In this document: positions 33,132 through 41,612 of the stretch, piece by piece
Numbering within the stretch: position 1 is the stretch's first letter
Layout: the number at the start of each line of letters is the position of its first letter
Assembly: GCA_963976395.1 (NCBI GenBank)
Contig: CAXBLG010000008.1
Coordinates: 26,957 to 90,956, forward strand
DNA: 64,000 bases
From: UBA11612 sp963976395
GTDB taxonomy: Bacteria; Pseudomonadota; Alphaproteobacteria; Rhodospirillales; Rhodospirillaceae
Direction of reading: 5' to 3'
Made by a program: the position numbers and the translations under genes
The notes under the pieces: generated by a model
Told to the model about the DNA's origin: nothing
The model's input: the letters and a program-made list of their open reading frames with translations, nothing else
Database searches by the model: none

Positions 33132-34427
33132 ATGTCGTTACAATCGCCGTCGTTTGATAAAATCACTGCTGTGTGCCGCGACTGTCTTGGCGAGTCTGCT
33201 GCAGCGCCTGCCGTATGCGCGCGGTGTGGGTCCGAGCGGCTGATATGTCACCCCGAATTGGGGCGCCTTTCTATTGCTCACATTGATTGTGATGCCTTCT
33301 ATGCAGCGGTGGAGAAGCGGGATAACCCGGCGCTTAAAGATAAGCCAGTTCTTGTCGGGGGCGGGCAGCGCGGGGTTGTCTCTACAGCCTGTTACATTGC
33401 GCGGCGATACGGTCCCCGCTCGGCCATGCCCATGTATAAGGCTCTGAAGCTGTGTCCAAACGCAGTGGTTATCACGCCCGACATGGCCAAATATAAGATT
33501 GCCAGCGAGCAGGTTCGCCGCGTCTTCGAATCCACCACACCGATTGTCGAGCCGTTATCGCTTGATGAAGCATTTCTCGATCTTCGCGGAACGTCGAAGC
33601 TGTTCAGCAGGTCGCCCGCAGCCACTTTGGCTCACATCGCCCGTGAAATAGAGCGTGAGGTGCGCATCACTGTCTCGGTTGGTCTCAGTTACAATAAATT
33701 TCTGGCCAAGATCGCATCGGATTTGAACAAGCCGCGTGGCTTTGCCGTTATCGGCAAAAGTGATGTCATTGAAGTTTTGCACGACATGCCCGTCTCCCGG
33801 CTTCCCGGTGTAGGTCCTTCTCTAGCCGATCGTCTTAAGATTGACGGCCTGCACACGGTCGGTGATTTACAGCGCCAGGGCGAGGCAGATCTCGGCGTGC
33901 GGTACGGCGAAACGGGGGAGTATTTGTCCCGCCTTGCTCATGGCGTCGACCACCGGCTCGTGCGGTCCGAACGGAGTGCGAAGACCATATCCGCCGAAAC
34001 CACGTTCCCCCGTGACATCAACGACCCGGCCGAGCTTCGCCGGCGTTTGTGGCCTCTCTGTGAGCGCGTCGCGGAACGTCTCAAAGCCAAGGGCCTCGCC
34101 GGGCGAACCGTGACGCTTAAAATGAAAACCGCCCGCTTCAAGCTTATGACGCGGAACAATCGCTTGCGGACGCCCACACAACTTGCGGAAACCATATTTC
34201 GCGCAGCCGAGCCTCTGATGATCAGGGAGATTCCGGGAAAGAGCTTCCGTCTTATTGGTGTCGGCGTGGATACTCTCGCCGAAACATCGCTTGCGGATCA
34301 GGGCGATCTTTTTGCCGACAACGTTCAGAGTGATGAAACCCACTACGCTGAGGTGGAGCGGGCCATGGATGCGGTGCGCGCCAAGTTTGGCCGCCGCGCC
34401 ATTCGCAAGGGTCGCGCCGACGCATAA
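33132..34427 (+). CDS. dinB: DNA polymerase IV with N-terminal zinc ribbon
   Basis: A 431-residue Y-family translesion polymerase. The polymerase core starts at about 47 with SIAHIDCDAFYAAVEKRDNP, carrying the metal aspartates D52 and D54; the second catalytic pair is in PLSLDEAFLDL. The segments TVSVGLSYNKFLAKIASDLNKP and LPGVGPSLADRL (helix-hairpin-helix) confirm DinB. Before the core sits an extra 45 residues with C15-x2-C18 and C29-x2-C32, a probable zinc ribbon. No beta-clamp-binding motif is certain, but QGDLF near the C-terminus fits. The gene stands alone, 151 bases from the divergent exporter gene. Confidence 0.93.
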   Translation: MSLQSPSFDKITAVCRDCLGESAAAPAVCARCGSERLICHPELGRLSIAHIDCDAFYAAVEKRDNPALKDKPVLVGGGQRGVVSTACYIARRYGPRSAMPMYKALKLCPNAVVITPDMAKYKIASEQVRRVFESTTPIVEPLSLDEAFLDLRGTSKLFSRSPAATLAHIAREIEREVRITVSVGLSYNKFLAKIASDLNKPRGFAVIGKSDVIEVLHDMPVSRLPGVGPSLADRLKIDGLHTVGDLQRQGEADLGVRYGETGEYLSRLAHGVDHRLVRSERSAKTISAETTFPRDINDPAELRRRLWPLCERVAERLKAKGLAGRTVTLKMKTARFKLMTRNNRLRTPTQLAETIFRAAEPLMIREIPGKSFRLIGVGVDTLAETSLADQGDLFADNVQSDETHYAEVERAMDAVRAKFGRRAIRKGRADA

Positions 34428-34505
34428 GGGCCTACCGGTTGCGCTGCCCGGCGTCCGTGTGTCATCAGTTGCGTTCCACCAATCCTGAATTGCCGGAGAA
34501 CCGCC

Positions 34506-35135
34506 ATGGATATGAAGGGGGAGTATAGTATCCCCGCCCCGCGCGAAGCGGTGTGGGCGGCCCTCAACGATGTCGAGGTTCTCAAAGCATCCATTCCCGG
34601 CTGCCAATCCATTCAGCGGTTGTCTGAGACCGAGATTGAGGCGACCGTGACCGCCAAAGTCGGCCCCGTCAAAGCAACCTTCACCGGCCTTGTCACACTG
34701 TCAGATCTTGATCCGCCCAATGGCTATAGCATTCGGGGTGAAGGCAAGGGCGGGGCTGCAGGGTTTGCCAAAGGTGGAGCCAAGGTAAGCCTTGCCGATG
34801 ATCCGGTCGGCACCCGGCTTAGTTATGAGGTCGATGCGGCGGTTGGCGGCAAGTTGGCGCAAATCGGTGGTCGGTTGATTGCTTCCACCGCCAAAAAACT
34901 GGCCGATGAATTTTTCGCCAAGTTTGGAGAGATTGCGGCGAGCCGCGCGGCTGAAACTGCGAAATCTGCGCCTCCGCTTCCGGCGGACTCACCCTCCGAG
35001 CCAAATCTCGCTGCATCTGCAACTAATTCCGTGGGGCCGTCTTCGGGCCTGATTACTTCAGGAAGATGGTTTCTGATTGCCGCAGTCTTGGTTATTGTCG
35101 TTTTGGCAGGTATTTACGGCATGAGCCGAAGTTAA
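34506..35135 (+). CDS. coxG: CoxG-like SRPBCC protein with C-terminal membrane anchor
   Basis: A 209-residue protein with an SRPBCC/CoxG domain over about 1-150 (YSIPAPREAVWAALNDVEVLKASIPGC, VGPVKATFTGLVTLSD, GKGGAAGFAKGGAKVSL), a proline-serine linker, and one C-terminal transmembrane helix (WFLIAAVLVIVVLAGIYGM). CoxG proteins recruit or assemble aerobic CO-dehydrogenase-type molybdo-hydroxylases at the membrane. The start follows an upstream GGAG. It opens a run of Cox-type genes. The large subunit usually found with it is missing here. Confidence 0.85.
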   Translation: MDMKGEYSIPAPREAVWAALNDVEVLKASIPGCQSIQRLSETEIEATVTAKVGPVKATFTGLVTLSDLDPPNGYSIRGEGKGGAAGFAKGGAKVSLADDPVGTRLSYEVDAAVGGKLAQIGGRLIASTAKKLADEFFAKFGEIAASRAAETAKSAPPLPADSPSEPNLAASATNSVGPSSGLITSGRWFLIAAVLVIVVLAGIYGMSRS

Positions 35136-35160
35136 GCCGCAAGGGAGGAATGGCGTCGTC

Positions 35161-35649
35161 ATGGTGAAAGTAGCCATCAACGTAAACGGGACCGAGCAGA
35201 CCGCCGAAGTCGAAGAGCGGACGTTGCTAGTCGAATTTCTGCGTGAAAAACTCCGCCTTACTGGTACTCATGTTGGCTGTGACACCAGCCAATGTGGTGC
35301 CTGCACGGTTCATTTGAACGGACGCTCGATCAAAGCCTGCACCACTTTGGCGGTGCAGGCCGACGGTCAGTCTGTGACGACGATTGAGGGCGTGGCGGCG
35401 AAGGACGGCACCCTTCATCCTATGCAGGCCGCTTTTCGCGAGCATCATGGCTTGCAATGTGGATTTTGCACCCCCGGCATGGTTATGAGTGCTCTCGGTC
35501 TGGTCGCACGCAATAAAGACAACACTCTAACGAACGATCTGATTCGCGCCGAACTTGAAGGCAATCTCTGCCGGTGCACCGGCTATCAAGCTATTGTGAA
35601 ATCCGTTGCTGCCGGCGCCGCGGCGATGGGCGCCAAAGTCGCGTCCTGA
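35161..35649 (+). CDS. coxS: Molybdo-hydroxylase small subunit, 2x[2Fe-2S] (CoxS-like)
   Basis: A 162-residue iron-sulfur subunit of the xanthine-oxidase/CO-dehydrogenase family. The plant-type ferredoxin cluster is C-x4-C-x2-C in VGCDTSQCGACTVHLNG with a further cysteine in KACTT. The second cluster is in LQCGFCTPGMVM and NLCRCTGYQ. It transfers electrons from a molybdenum large subunit to the FAD subunit. It is followed 15 bases later by the FAD subunit gene, with no large subunit between or near. Confidence 0.93.
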   Translation: MVKVAINVNGTEQTAEVEERTLLVEFLREKLRLTGTHVGCDTSQCGACTVHLNGRSIKACTTLAVQADGQSVTTIEGVAAKDGTLHPMQAAFREHHGLQCGFCTPGMVMSALGLVARNKDNTLTNDLIRAELEGNLCRCTGYQAIVKSVAAGAAAMGAKVAS

Positions 35650-35664
35650 TTCGGAGCAAAGTAT

Positions 35665-36459
35665 ATGTACTCATTTAATTACAAACGCGCGGCCTCTGTC
35701 GCCGAAGCCGAAACAGTTTTTGGCGCGAGTGAAGACGCGGTGTTTCTAGCCGGGGGGCAAACCCTTATTCCGACCCTCAAGCAACGGTTGGTGCAGCCGT
35801 CCGATGTGGTTGACATCGGCGGGCTTAAAGATATTCAAGTATTTGCCGCGTCCGACAACGAGATCGTTATTGGTGCAGGTGTATGTCACGCCGATGTTGC
35901 GGCCTCTTCTGACGTGCAAAAATCCATCCCGGCGCTGGCCTATCTCGCTCAGCATATCGGAGATCCCCAGGTGCGCAATCGCGGCACCTTGGGCGGGTCT
36001 ATCGCCAACAACGATCCTGCTGCCGACTATCCTGCCGCTATCGTTGCGTTAGATGCGACGGTTCACACCTCGAACCGCGAAATTGCAGCCGATGATTTTT
36101 TCACCGGTATGTTTGAAACAGCACTTGAGCCCGGCGAGCTTATTACGAAAGTCAGCTTCCCTGTTCCGAAACGTGCAGCCTATGCGAAGTTTCCAAATCC
36201 CGCATCGCGGTATGCGGTGGTCGGAGTGATGGTGGCCGAAACATCTTCCGGCGTTCGGGTTGCCGTGGTTGGCGCGGGCCCCGGTGTATTTCGCATGACG
36301 GAGATGGAAGCCGCCCTGTCCAAATCTTTCACTGTCGATGCACTCAAAAATATTTCAGTGCCTGCCGATGATTTGAACGAAGACCTACATGCCACGGCCG
36401 ACTATCGTGCGCATCTTGTTGGAGTTATGGCGCAGCGGGCAGTCGCATCCATCGCATAG
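35665..36459 (+). CDS. coxM: Molybdo-hydroxylase FAD-binding medium subunit (CoxM-like)
   Basis: A 264-residue FAD subunit. The pyrophosphate-binding motifs are AGGQTLIPTLKQRLVQP (about 29-45) and RNRGTLGGSIANNDPAADYP (about 108-127); the C-terminal CO-dehydrogenase flavoprotein region starts near 160. It takes electrons from the Fe-S subunit and passes them to an acceptor. The genes for the G, S and M parts are consecutive, but no 750-800-residue CoxL follows. The next gene is an unrelated DsbA-fold isomerase 81 bases on. Confidence 0.92.
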   Translation: MYSFNYKRAASVAEAETVFGASEDAVFLAGGQTLIPTLKQRLVQPSDVVDIGGLKDIQVFAASDNEIVIGAGVCHADVAASSDVQKSIPALAYLAQHIGDPQVRNRGTLGGSIANNDPAADYPAAIVALDATVHTSNREIAADDFFTGMFETALEPGELITKVSFPVPKRAAYAKFPNPASRYAVVGVMVAETSSGVRVAVVGAGPGVFRMTEMEAALSKSFTVDALKNISVPADDLNEDLHATADYRAHLVGVMAQRAVASIA

Positions 36460-36540
36460 ACCCAATGCATAGGAGGGTGGTGGGATAGGAAGGCGATCTC
36501 ATGCTAGCGTCGGGCGGATGAACCAGAGGGCGCATACCTA

Positions 36541-37140
36541 ATGTCTTCACCTGTTCGCTTCTATTTCGATTTTAACTCTACCTTTTCGTATATCGCCGCT
36601 CAGCAGATCGATGATCTCGCGGCGCGCCACAATCGTGATGTGGACTGGATCGCGGTGTCCTTGGGTCATTTATTTAATCAACAGGGCATTACGCCACCGC
36701 CGCTGGTCCCGGAAAAATTCAAATATCTAGCCATCGATTTTGCGCGAAGCTGCGCTTTTGCCGGTTTGCCCGCCAAGCTGCCTGAGTCGATGCCGCCGCC
36801 GGTCAAATTGGTCCGGCTTGCCTTCTGGCGACTGAAAGCCAAAGATGAGGCGCTGGCCCGGGTTTATGCCAAGGCGGTCACCAAGGCCGTCTTCGGTGAG
36901 GGACGCAGTGTCGGTACCGCTGCCGACATCGCTGAAGTCTGCAGTCACGTCCCTGGCGTGACCGAGGCCGAGATTACTGCGGCGGCCGAGGATAAAGCGG
37001 CCAAACAGGCCGTTTTGACCGCCGTGGACTCAGCCAAGGCAGACGGTATGATCGGAGCACCATTTATGATGTTCGAGGGGGAGCCTTTCTGGGGGGCGGA
37101 CCGACTGGATCAGTTGGAGCGCCGTCTTTCGGAAGGCTAA
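36541..37140 (+). CDS. DsbA-fold 2-hydroxychromene-2-carboxylate isomerase family protein
   Basis: A 199-residue thioredoxin-fold (kappa-class GST-like) protein. YFDFNSTFSYIAAQQIDDLA replaces the CxxC of DsbA with a serine-containing site, as in HCCA isomerases of naphthalene degradation, which use glutathione. KFKYLAIDFARSCAF and the late GMIGAPFMMFEGEPFWGADRLDQLERRL are the family hallmarks. No other aromatic degradation genes are close, so the substrate may differ. It precedes the DUF1499 pair by 21 bases and could share their transcript. Confidence 0.8.
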   Translation: MSSPVRFYFDFNSTFSYIAAQQIDDLAARHNRDVDWIAVSLGHLFNQQGITPPPLVPEKFKYLAIDFARSCAFAGLPAKLPESMPPPVKLVRLAFWRLKAKDEALARVYAKAVTKAVFGEGRSVGTAADIAEVCSHVPGVTEAEITAAAEDKAAKQAVLTAVDSAKADGMIGAPFMMFEGEPFWGADRLDQLERRLSEG

Positions 37141-37161
37141 AAATTTTAGGGAGGATTCACG

Positions 37162-37974
37162 ATGTCTGAAGGTACTCAACAGGGTTGGCTTGCGCGCAAT
37201 TATGGGCGCATCGCTCTGCTCAGCTTTGCGATCGCTATTGTCGGTGTGCTGGTGGGCCTGTCCGCCGGAGTTCTCTATCGGCTGGACATAGTGGAGCTAA
37301 GAACGTCTCTGTTCACGGTTCTGCCTTACGGGGCTTATATCGCTGCGGCGGGCGCCGCACTGTGTGCACTCTCCATCGTTGTCGCGCTTGTATTGTATAA
37401 GGGCGAGTTCCTCGCCAAGTCTGCATTGCCGGTCATGGGTTTGATCGCCGGCGGCATCGCCGTTTACATCCCCTACGCGCAACAGCAGCTTGGAGCTTCT
37501 GTGCCGCCGATCCATGACATCAGCACCGACACTTCAAATCCACCGAAGTTTGTGGCGGTTCTTCCGCTACGGGAAGCGGACAACGCACCGAACACGGCGG
37601 AGTATCTGGTTGAATATGAAGCGCGCGGAACAGTGCTGAATGTTCCTGAAGAACAAAAGAAAGGCTACCCCGATATCCAGCCCGTCGAACTCTGGGGTTT
37701 AAGTTTCTACGAGGCATTCGACTTGGCCTTGTCAGCAGCCGAACGTCAGGGCTGGACCATTGTCGCGGCGGATAAGGAAGAGGGTCGTATTGAGGCGTGG
37801 GACAAAACCACTTTCATGGGCTTTGTTGATGATGTGGTCATCCGCATTACACCGGAAGGCATCGGTAGCATTGTCGATATTCGTTCGGTTTCCCGGGTCG
37901 GCGGTAGTGATGTAGGCAAAAATGCTCAGCGTATCCGCACCTATGTCGATACCCTTAAAGGCATGGAAAGCTAA
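37162..37974 (+). CDS. DUF1499 membrane protein, copy 1
   Basis: A 270-residue inner-membrane protein with three predicted helices (about 17-39, 50-77 and 84-104), then a DUF1499 domain: SVPPIHDISTDTSNPPKF, YPDIQPVELWGLSFYEAFDLALSAAERQGWTIV and the region with ITPEGIGSIVDIRSVSRVG. The function of DUF1499 is unknown. The next gene encodes a close paralogue in tandem, with the C-terminal 120 residues largely identical and the helices diverged. It starts behind AGGGAGG. The pair arose by duplication. Confidence 0.85.
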   Translation: MSEGTQQGWLARNYGRIALLSFAIAIVGVLVGLSAGVLYRLDIVELRTSLFTVLPYGAYIAAAGAALCALSIVVALVLYKGEFLAKSALPVMGLIAGGIAVYIPYAQQQLGASVPPIHDISTDTSNPPKFVAVLPLREADNAPNTAEYLVEYEARGTVLNVPEEQKKGYPDIQPVELWGLSFYEAFDLALSAAERQGWTIVAADKEEGRIEAWDKTTFMGFVDDVVIRITPEGIGSIVDIRSVSRVGGSDVGKNAQRIRTYVDTLKGMES

Positions 37975-38017
37975 GCGACTGCCTGATGTAGATTTAGGGA
38001 CTAGTTAGGAGGACACG

Positions 38018-38842
38018 ATGTCCGAGGCGATTACCCCCAATTGGTTGGCAGGCAATCTTAGCCGCGTGGTGAAACTCGGCTTCGCCGTCGCGGTTGTTGG
38101 CGCACTGATTGCGATTTTGTCTGGAACGGGGTACCGCCTTGAGATTTGGGAACGGGGCCTTGCGTTCACGATCTTGCGTTACGGTGCCGGAATCGCGATT
38201 GCGGGCGGCGTCCTCTGTCTGATTATCATCATTGCATCCTTTGTTTTCGACAAAGGGGAGGGGCTGATGAAATCGGTACTCGCGGTGCTTGGGCTGATAA
38301 TCGGCGCCGTTGCGTTCTATGTGCCTTATTCCATGCAGCAAACCGCAGCTTCGGTCCCGCGCATTCACGACATCACAACCGACCTTGAGAACCCGCCTGC
38401 ATTTGAGGCGGCGCTGGCTTTGCGGGAGGCGACCGGTGCGACCAATCCGGCCGAGTACGTGCGCGACGTCACAGTGGGCCAGAATACGATCAATGTGCCT
38501 GAAGCTCAAAAAGAAGCGTATCCAGATATTCAGCCGGAGGAATTATGGGGCCTGTCGTTTTATGAAGGCTTTGATCTGGCCTTGATTGCGGCGGAGGATA
38601 TGGGCTGGACCATCATCGCGGCGGATAGAGAGCGCGGTCGTATCGAAGCGTGGGACAAGACGACCTGGTACGGGTTTATTGATGACATCGTTGTTCGCGT
38701 GACGCCGGAAGGGATCGGCAGTATTGTCGATGTCAGGTCAGTTTCCCGCGTCGGGCTTAGCGATGTGGGCAAGAATGCACAACGCATCCGCGCATATGTC
38801 AAAAAGCTCAAAGCCATGGAAGAATACTCCGGCCCCCCGTAA
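38018..38842 (+). CDS. DUF1499 membrane protein, copy 2
   Basis: A 274-residue paralogue of the preceding gene, 43 bases downstream and behind AGGAGG. It keeps the same three-helix plus DUF1499 layout: SVPRIHDITTDLENPPAF, YPDIQPEELWGLSFYEGFDLA, RGRIEAWDKTTWYGFIDD and GIGSIVDVRSVSRVGLSDVG. Sequence in the helices and the 130-160 segment differs clearly, so the copies have diverged and may form hetero-oligomers. The GNAT gene begins inside its 3' end. Confidence 0.85.
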   Translation: MSEAITPNWLAGNLSRVVKLGFAVAVVGALIAILSGTGYRLEIWERGLAFTILRYGAGIAIAGGVLCLIIIIASFVFDKGEGLMKSVLAVLGLIIGAVAFYVPYSMQQTAASVPRIHDITTDLENPPAFEAALALREATGATNPAEYVRDVTVGQNTINVPEAQKEAYPDIQPEELWGLSFYEGFDLALIAAEDMGWTIIAADRERGRIEAWDKTTWYGFIDDIVVRVTPEGIGSIVDVRSVSRVGLSDVGKNAQRIRAYVKKLKAMEEYSGPP

Positions 38843-39332
38843 AAGGTCCGGCGACCTTTCAGTTTCCATTCGCACGGCCCGCATGTCCGATCTGTCGGCG
38901 CTGCTTGCCTTAGAGACCAAAACGTTCTCGGCCGATCGGTTATCTGAACGCAGTCTTCGCCGTCATCTGCAAAGCGACACTGCGAAAGTGCTTGTTGCCG
39001 TCAGCGGCGAGTCATGTCTTGGATATGCTTTGCTTCTTTTTCGCGGTGACAGTTCGGCAGCTCGCCTTTATTCCCTTGCGGTAGATCGAAAGGCACGTGG
39101 ACGCGGGGTTGGGCGCGCGCTTCTATCCGCCTGCGAGAAACAGGCTCGCCAGTGTAGTCGGACCCACATGCGGCTCGAAGTGCGGGCCGACAATAAACAA
39201 GCGCGCTCTCTTTATATTTCGGAAGGGTACGGCGCACGCGTTGTTGTGAGTGACTACTATCAAGACGGCATGGCCGCGGTTAAATTTGAAAAACCGTTGA
39301 GGCCGCGCCGAGTATCAATGGGCCACACATGA
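38796..39332 (+). CDS. GNAT family N-acetyltransferase (RimI-like)
   Basis: An acetyl-CoA-dependent N-acetyltransferase of about 178 residues. The domain starts at SVSIRTARMSDLSALLALE; the acetyl-CoA site is LYSLAVDRKARGRGVGRALLSACE, with the motif A RGRGVGRA, and NKQARSLYISEGY is motif B. ATG at 38796, inside the DUF1499 gene, is preferred, since later ATGs would cut strand 1. It overlaps the RimK-like gene by ATGA, so the two are coupled. RimI-like GNATs next to RimK-type ATP-grasp enzymes recur in proposed peptide or protein tagging systems. Confidence 0.8.
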   Translation: MSKSSKPWKNTPAPRKRSGDLSVSIRTARMSDLSALLALETKTFSADRLSERSLRRHLQSDTAKVLVAVSGESCLGYALLLFRGDSSAARLYSLAVDRKARGRGVGRALLSACEKQARQCSRTHMRLEVRADNKQARSLYISEGYGARVVVSDYYQDGMAAVKFEKPLRPRRVSMGHT

Positions 39333-40801
39333 AAGCCTCGAAAGTTGTTATCCTCGTTAATCGTTTGAAAGACTTCCGCTGGGACGCCAAGGGCGCAACT
39401 CTTATGCGCACGCGCGATTATATAAACCTGCCACCGGATGCTTCGTTCAAGACGGCGACAATCATAAACCTCAGCGGCGACTATCAATATCTTGGTTTTG
39501 GCTACTATTGCTCACTTCTCGCCCAGGCGCGCGGTCATCGTATTTTGCCGTCCACCAGTACGATTGTGGACGTTCACTTGCATACGGAAGGTGGTACAAC
39601 ACTCGATATTCTCGAACGTACCCTGCGGCGTATTCTCAAGCGTGTCCGCAGTTTCCCAACCGATAAACCACTGATTCTCACTGTGATGTTTGGCCGTTGT
39701 CAGGACTCACGCTTTGAACGCCTCGCCCGCGAAGCGTTCGATCTGTTTCGCGCGCCCATTCTGAGGCTTCGAGCGGTTTATCGCGATGGCGAGTGGGTGC
39801 TCACCACTGCAAGCCGTTTATCGGTGAACGATATCAAAGCGGATCAGGATGAAGCGTTTGAGAATGCGCTCAGCGCCTATCTAAAGGTTGGTTGGCGCCC
39901 AGCCAAAACGCGCCGCGCGCCGCGCTACAGTCTCGCCATTTTGTATGATCCTAAAGATCCGCGCCCACCATCGAACAAGCGGGCGCTCGAGAAATTCGTC
40001 CGGATCGGCGAATCCATGGGCCTTGCCGTGGACCTCATCCGCAAACGCGACTTTTCTTTGGTGCCTCAGTACGATGCGCTGTTCATTCGTGAGACCACAG
40101 CCATTCATCACCATACGTACAGATTCGCCGTTAAAGCGGCGGAAGATGGTCTGGAGGTGATTGATTCTCCCGCCGACATTTTACGGTGCGCGAATAAAGT
40201 GTTTTTGCACGAGTTGTTTACCGCCAACGGTGTGCCCACGCCGCAAACTTGGATTATTGATCGACGGTTTTTAGATGAACACGATCTCGGTGAGTTTGAA
40301 TTTCCACTCGTGCTCAAAATTCCAGATGGATCGTTTTCCACCGGCGTTTTCAAAGTGGATTCTCCCGAGACTTTGCGTCGCAAGGCTCTTGAGATGCTCA
40401 AGGCCTCGGACATTATACTCGCACAAGAATTTCTATACACTGAATACGATTGGCGCATCGGTCTTCTGGACGGCAAGCCGCTATTTGCCGTGCAATACAA
40501 GATGGCCCGTAATCACTGGCAAATTTATAAACACTCGGCATCGGGACGAGCGACCTCGGGCCCGTCGGTGACCGTTGGTGTCGAGCAGGTTCCGGCGGGC
40601 GTTATTGATGTTGCCGTCGCGGCCGGCGGATTAATTGGCAATAACCTCTACGGCGTTGATATTAAGCAAACCGACAAAGGCTTGTTTGTGATTGAGGTTA
40701 ACGATAATCCCAATATAGATGCGGGCGTAGAAGACGAAATTCTAAAAGACGCTCTGTATTTCCGTCTTCTCGATAGTTTCTATCAACGCATCCTGTCTTA
40801 G
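39329..40801 (+). CDS. RimK-like ATP-grasp ligase with RLAN N-terminal domain
   Basis: A 490-residue ATP-grasp enzyme. The first 190 residues match the RLAN domain found before RimK-like ligases (FKTATIINLSGDYQYLGFGYYCSLLAQARGHRILPS). The ATP-grasp part follows: YDALFIRETTAIHHHTYRFA, ANKVFLHELFTANGVPTPQTW, FPLVLKIPDGSFSTGVFKV and the Mg2+ site VIEVNDNPNID. RimK proper adds glutamates to ribosomal protein S6; this family likely ligates an amino acid to a peptide or protein carboxylate. It is coupled to the GNAT gene. The target is unknown, and no S6 gene is near. Confidence 0.82.
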   Translation: MKASKVVILVNRLKDFRWDAKGATLMRTRDYINLPPDASFKTATIINLSGDYQYLGFGYYCSLLAQARGHRILPSTSTIVDVHLHTEGGTTLDILERTLRRILKRVRSFPTDKPLILTVMFGRCQDSRFERLAREAFDLFRAPILRLRAVYRDGEWVLTTASRLSVNDIKADQDEAFENALSAYLKVGWRPAKTRRAPRYSLAILYDPKDPRPPSNKRALEKFVRIGESMGLAVDLIRKRDFSLVPQYDALFIRETTAIHHHTYRFAVKAAEDGLEVIDSPADILRCANKVFLHELFTANGVPTPQTWIIDRRFLDEHDLGEFEFPLVLKIPDGSFSTGVFKVDSPETLRRKALEMLKASDIILAQEFLYTEYDWRIGLLDGKPLFAVQYKMARNHWQIYKHSASGRATSGPSVTVGVEQVPAGVIDVAVAAGGLIGNNLYGVDIKQTDKGLFVIEVNDNPNIDAGVEDEILKDALYFRLLDSFYQRILS

Positions 40802-40826
40802 GGGTTCTCGTTTTGAAGGGTTCAAT

Positions 40827-41612
40827 GTGAAGATTGCACTTATTGGCAATGGCGCCATCGCCAAGCTCGTCTCTCAATTTTGCGCGGACCGCCAAGCCCG
40901 CTACACCCTGGTGGGTGCCCTCGGCCTGTCAGAAGATAGTGATTCGGTGGGAACTCATACAGTCGTATACACCCTTGAGGAGCTGCTCGCCTTTGCGCCG
41001 GACCTTGTTGTTGAATGTGCCGGTCATTCTGCTGTCAGTGCCTATGCGGTTCCGTTGTTGGAGCGGGGCGTTGATCAGATCATTGTTTCCACAGGTAGTC
41101 TTGCCGATGCCGAACTGCTCAAGACCATTACCGCTGCTGCGGAGAAATCCACGGCCAAAATCAAATTGCCGGCGGGGGCGCTTCCCGGGGTCGATGCTCT
41201 ATCATCGGCCAAGCTTGCGGGGCTTACCAAGGTGACTCTACGCTCCGCTAAACCGCCGCTGGCCTGGAAAGGCACCCCTGCAGAGTCGTCTCATGATTTG
41301 GACACCATTCAGGCCCCCGTGATCATTTTTTCCGGTACCGCGCGGGAGGCGGCAACCGCATATCCGAAAAATGCCAATGTGGCAGCCACGGCGGCATTGG
41401 CCGGAGTTGGATTTGAAAAGACGACGGTCGAGCTAGTGGCGGATCCTGGTCTCGCGCGTAACACCCATCACCTCGAGGCCGAGGGCACCTTCGGCTCTAT
41501 GAGTTTAGATATCGCGGGCAATCCGTCGCCGGATAATCCGAAAACATCGCATATGGCGGCGCTGTCCATCATGCGGCTGCTCGATAACGAAACCGCCGGC
41601 ATCATTATTTGA
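40827..41612 (+). CDS. nadX: L-aspartate dehydrogenase
   Basis: A 261-residue NAD(P)-dependent enzyme that converts L-aspartate to iminoaspartate, the first step of NAD synthesis in bacteria without NadB. The Rossmann motif is IGNGAIAK (about 6-13). LVVECAGHSAV, STGSLAD, LPAGALPGVDALSSA, the catalytic region PKNANVAATAALAGVG and DPGLARNTHHLEAEG are characteristic. It begins 25 bases after the RimK-like gene and may share its transcript. It overlaps the end of mtgA on the opposite strand by eight bases. nadA and nadC are not in the window. Confidence 0.88.
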   Translation: MKIALIGNGAIAKLVSQFCADRQARYTLVGALGLSEDSDSVGTHTVVYTLEELLAFAPDLVVECAGHSAVSAYAVPLLERGVDQIIVSTGSLADAELLKTITAAAEKSTAKIKLPAGALPGVDALSSAKLAGLTKVTLRSAKPPLAWKGTPAESSHDLDTIQAPVIIFSGTAREAATAYPKNANVAATAALAGVGFEKTTVELVADPGLARNTHHLEAEGTFGSMSLDIAGNPSPDNPKTSHMAALSIMRLLDNETAGIII

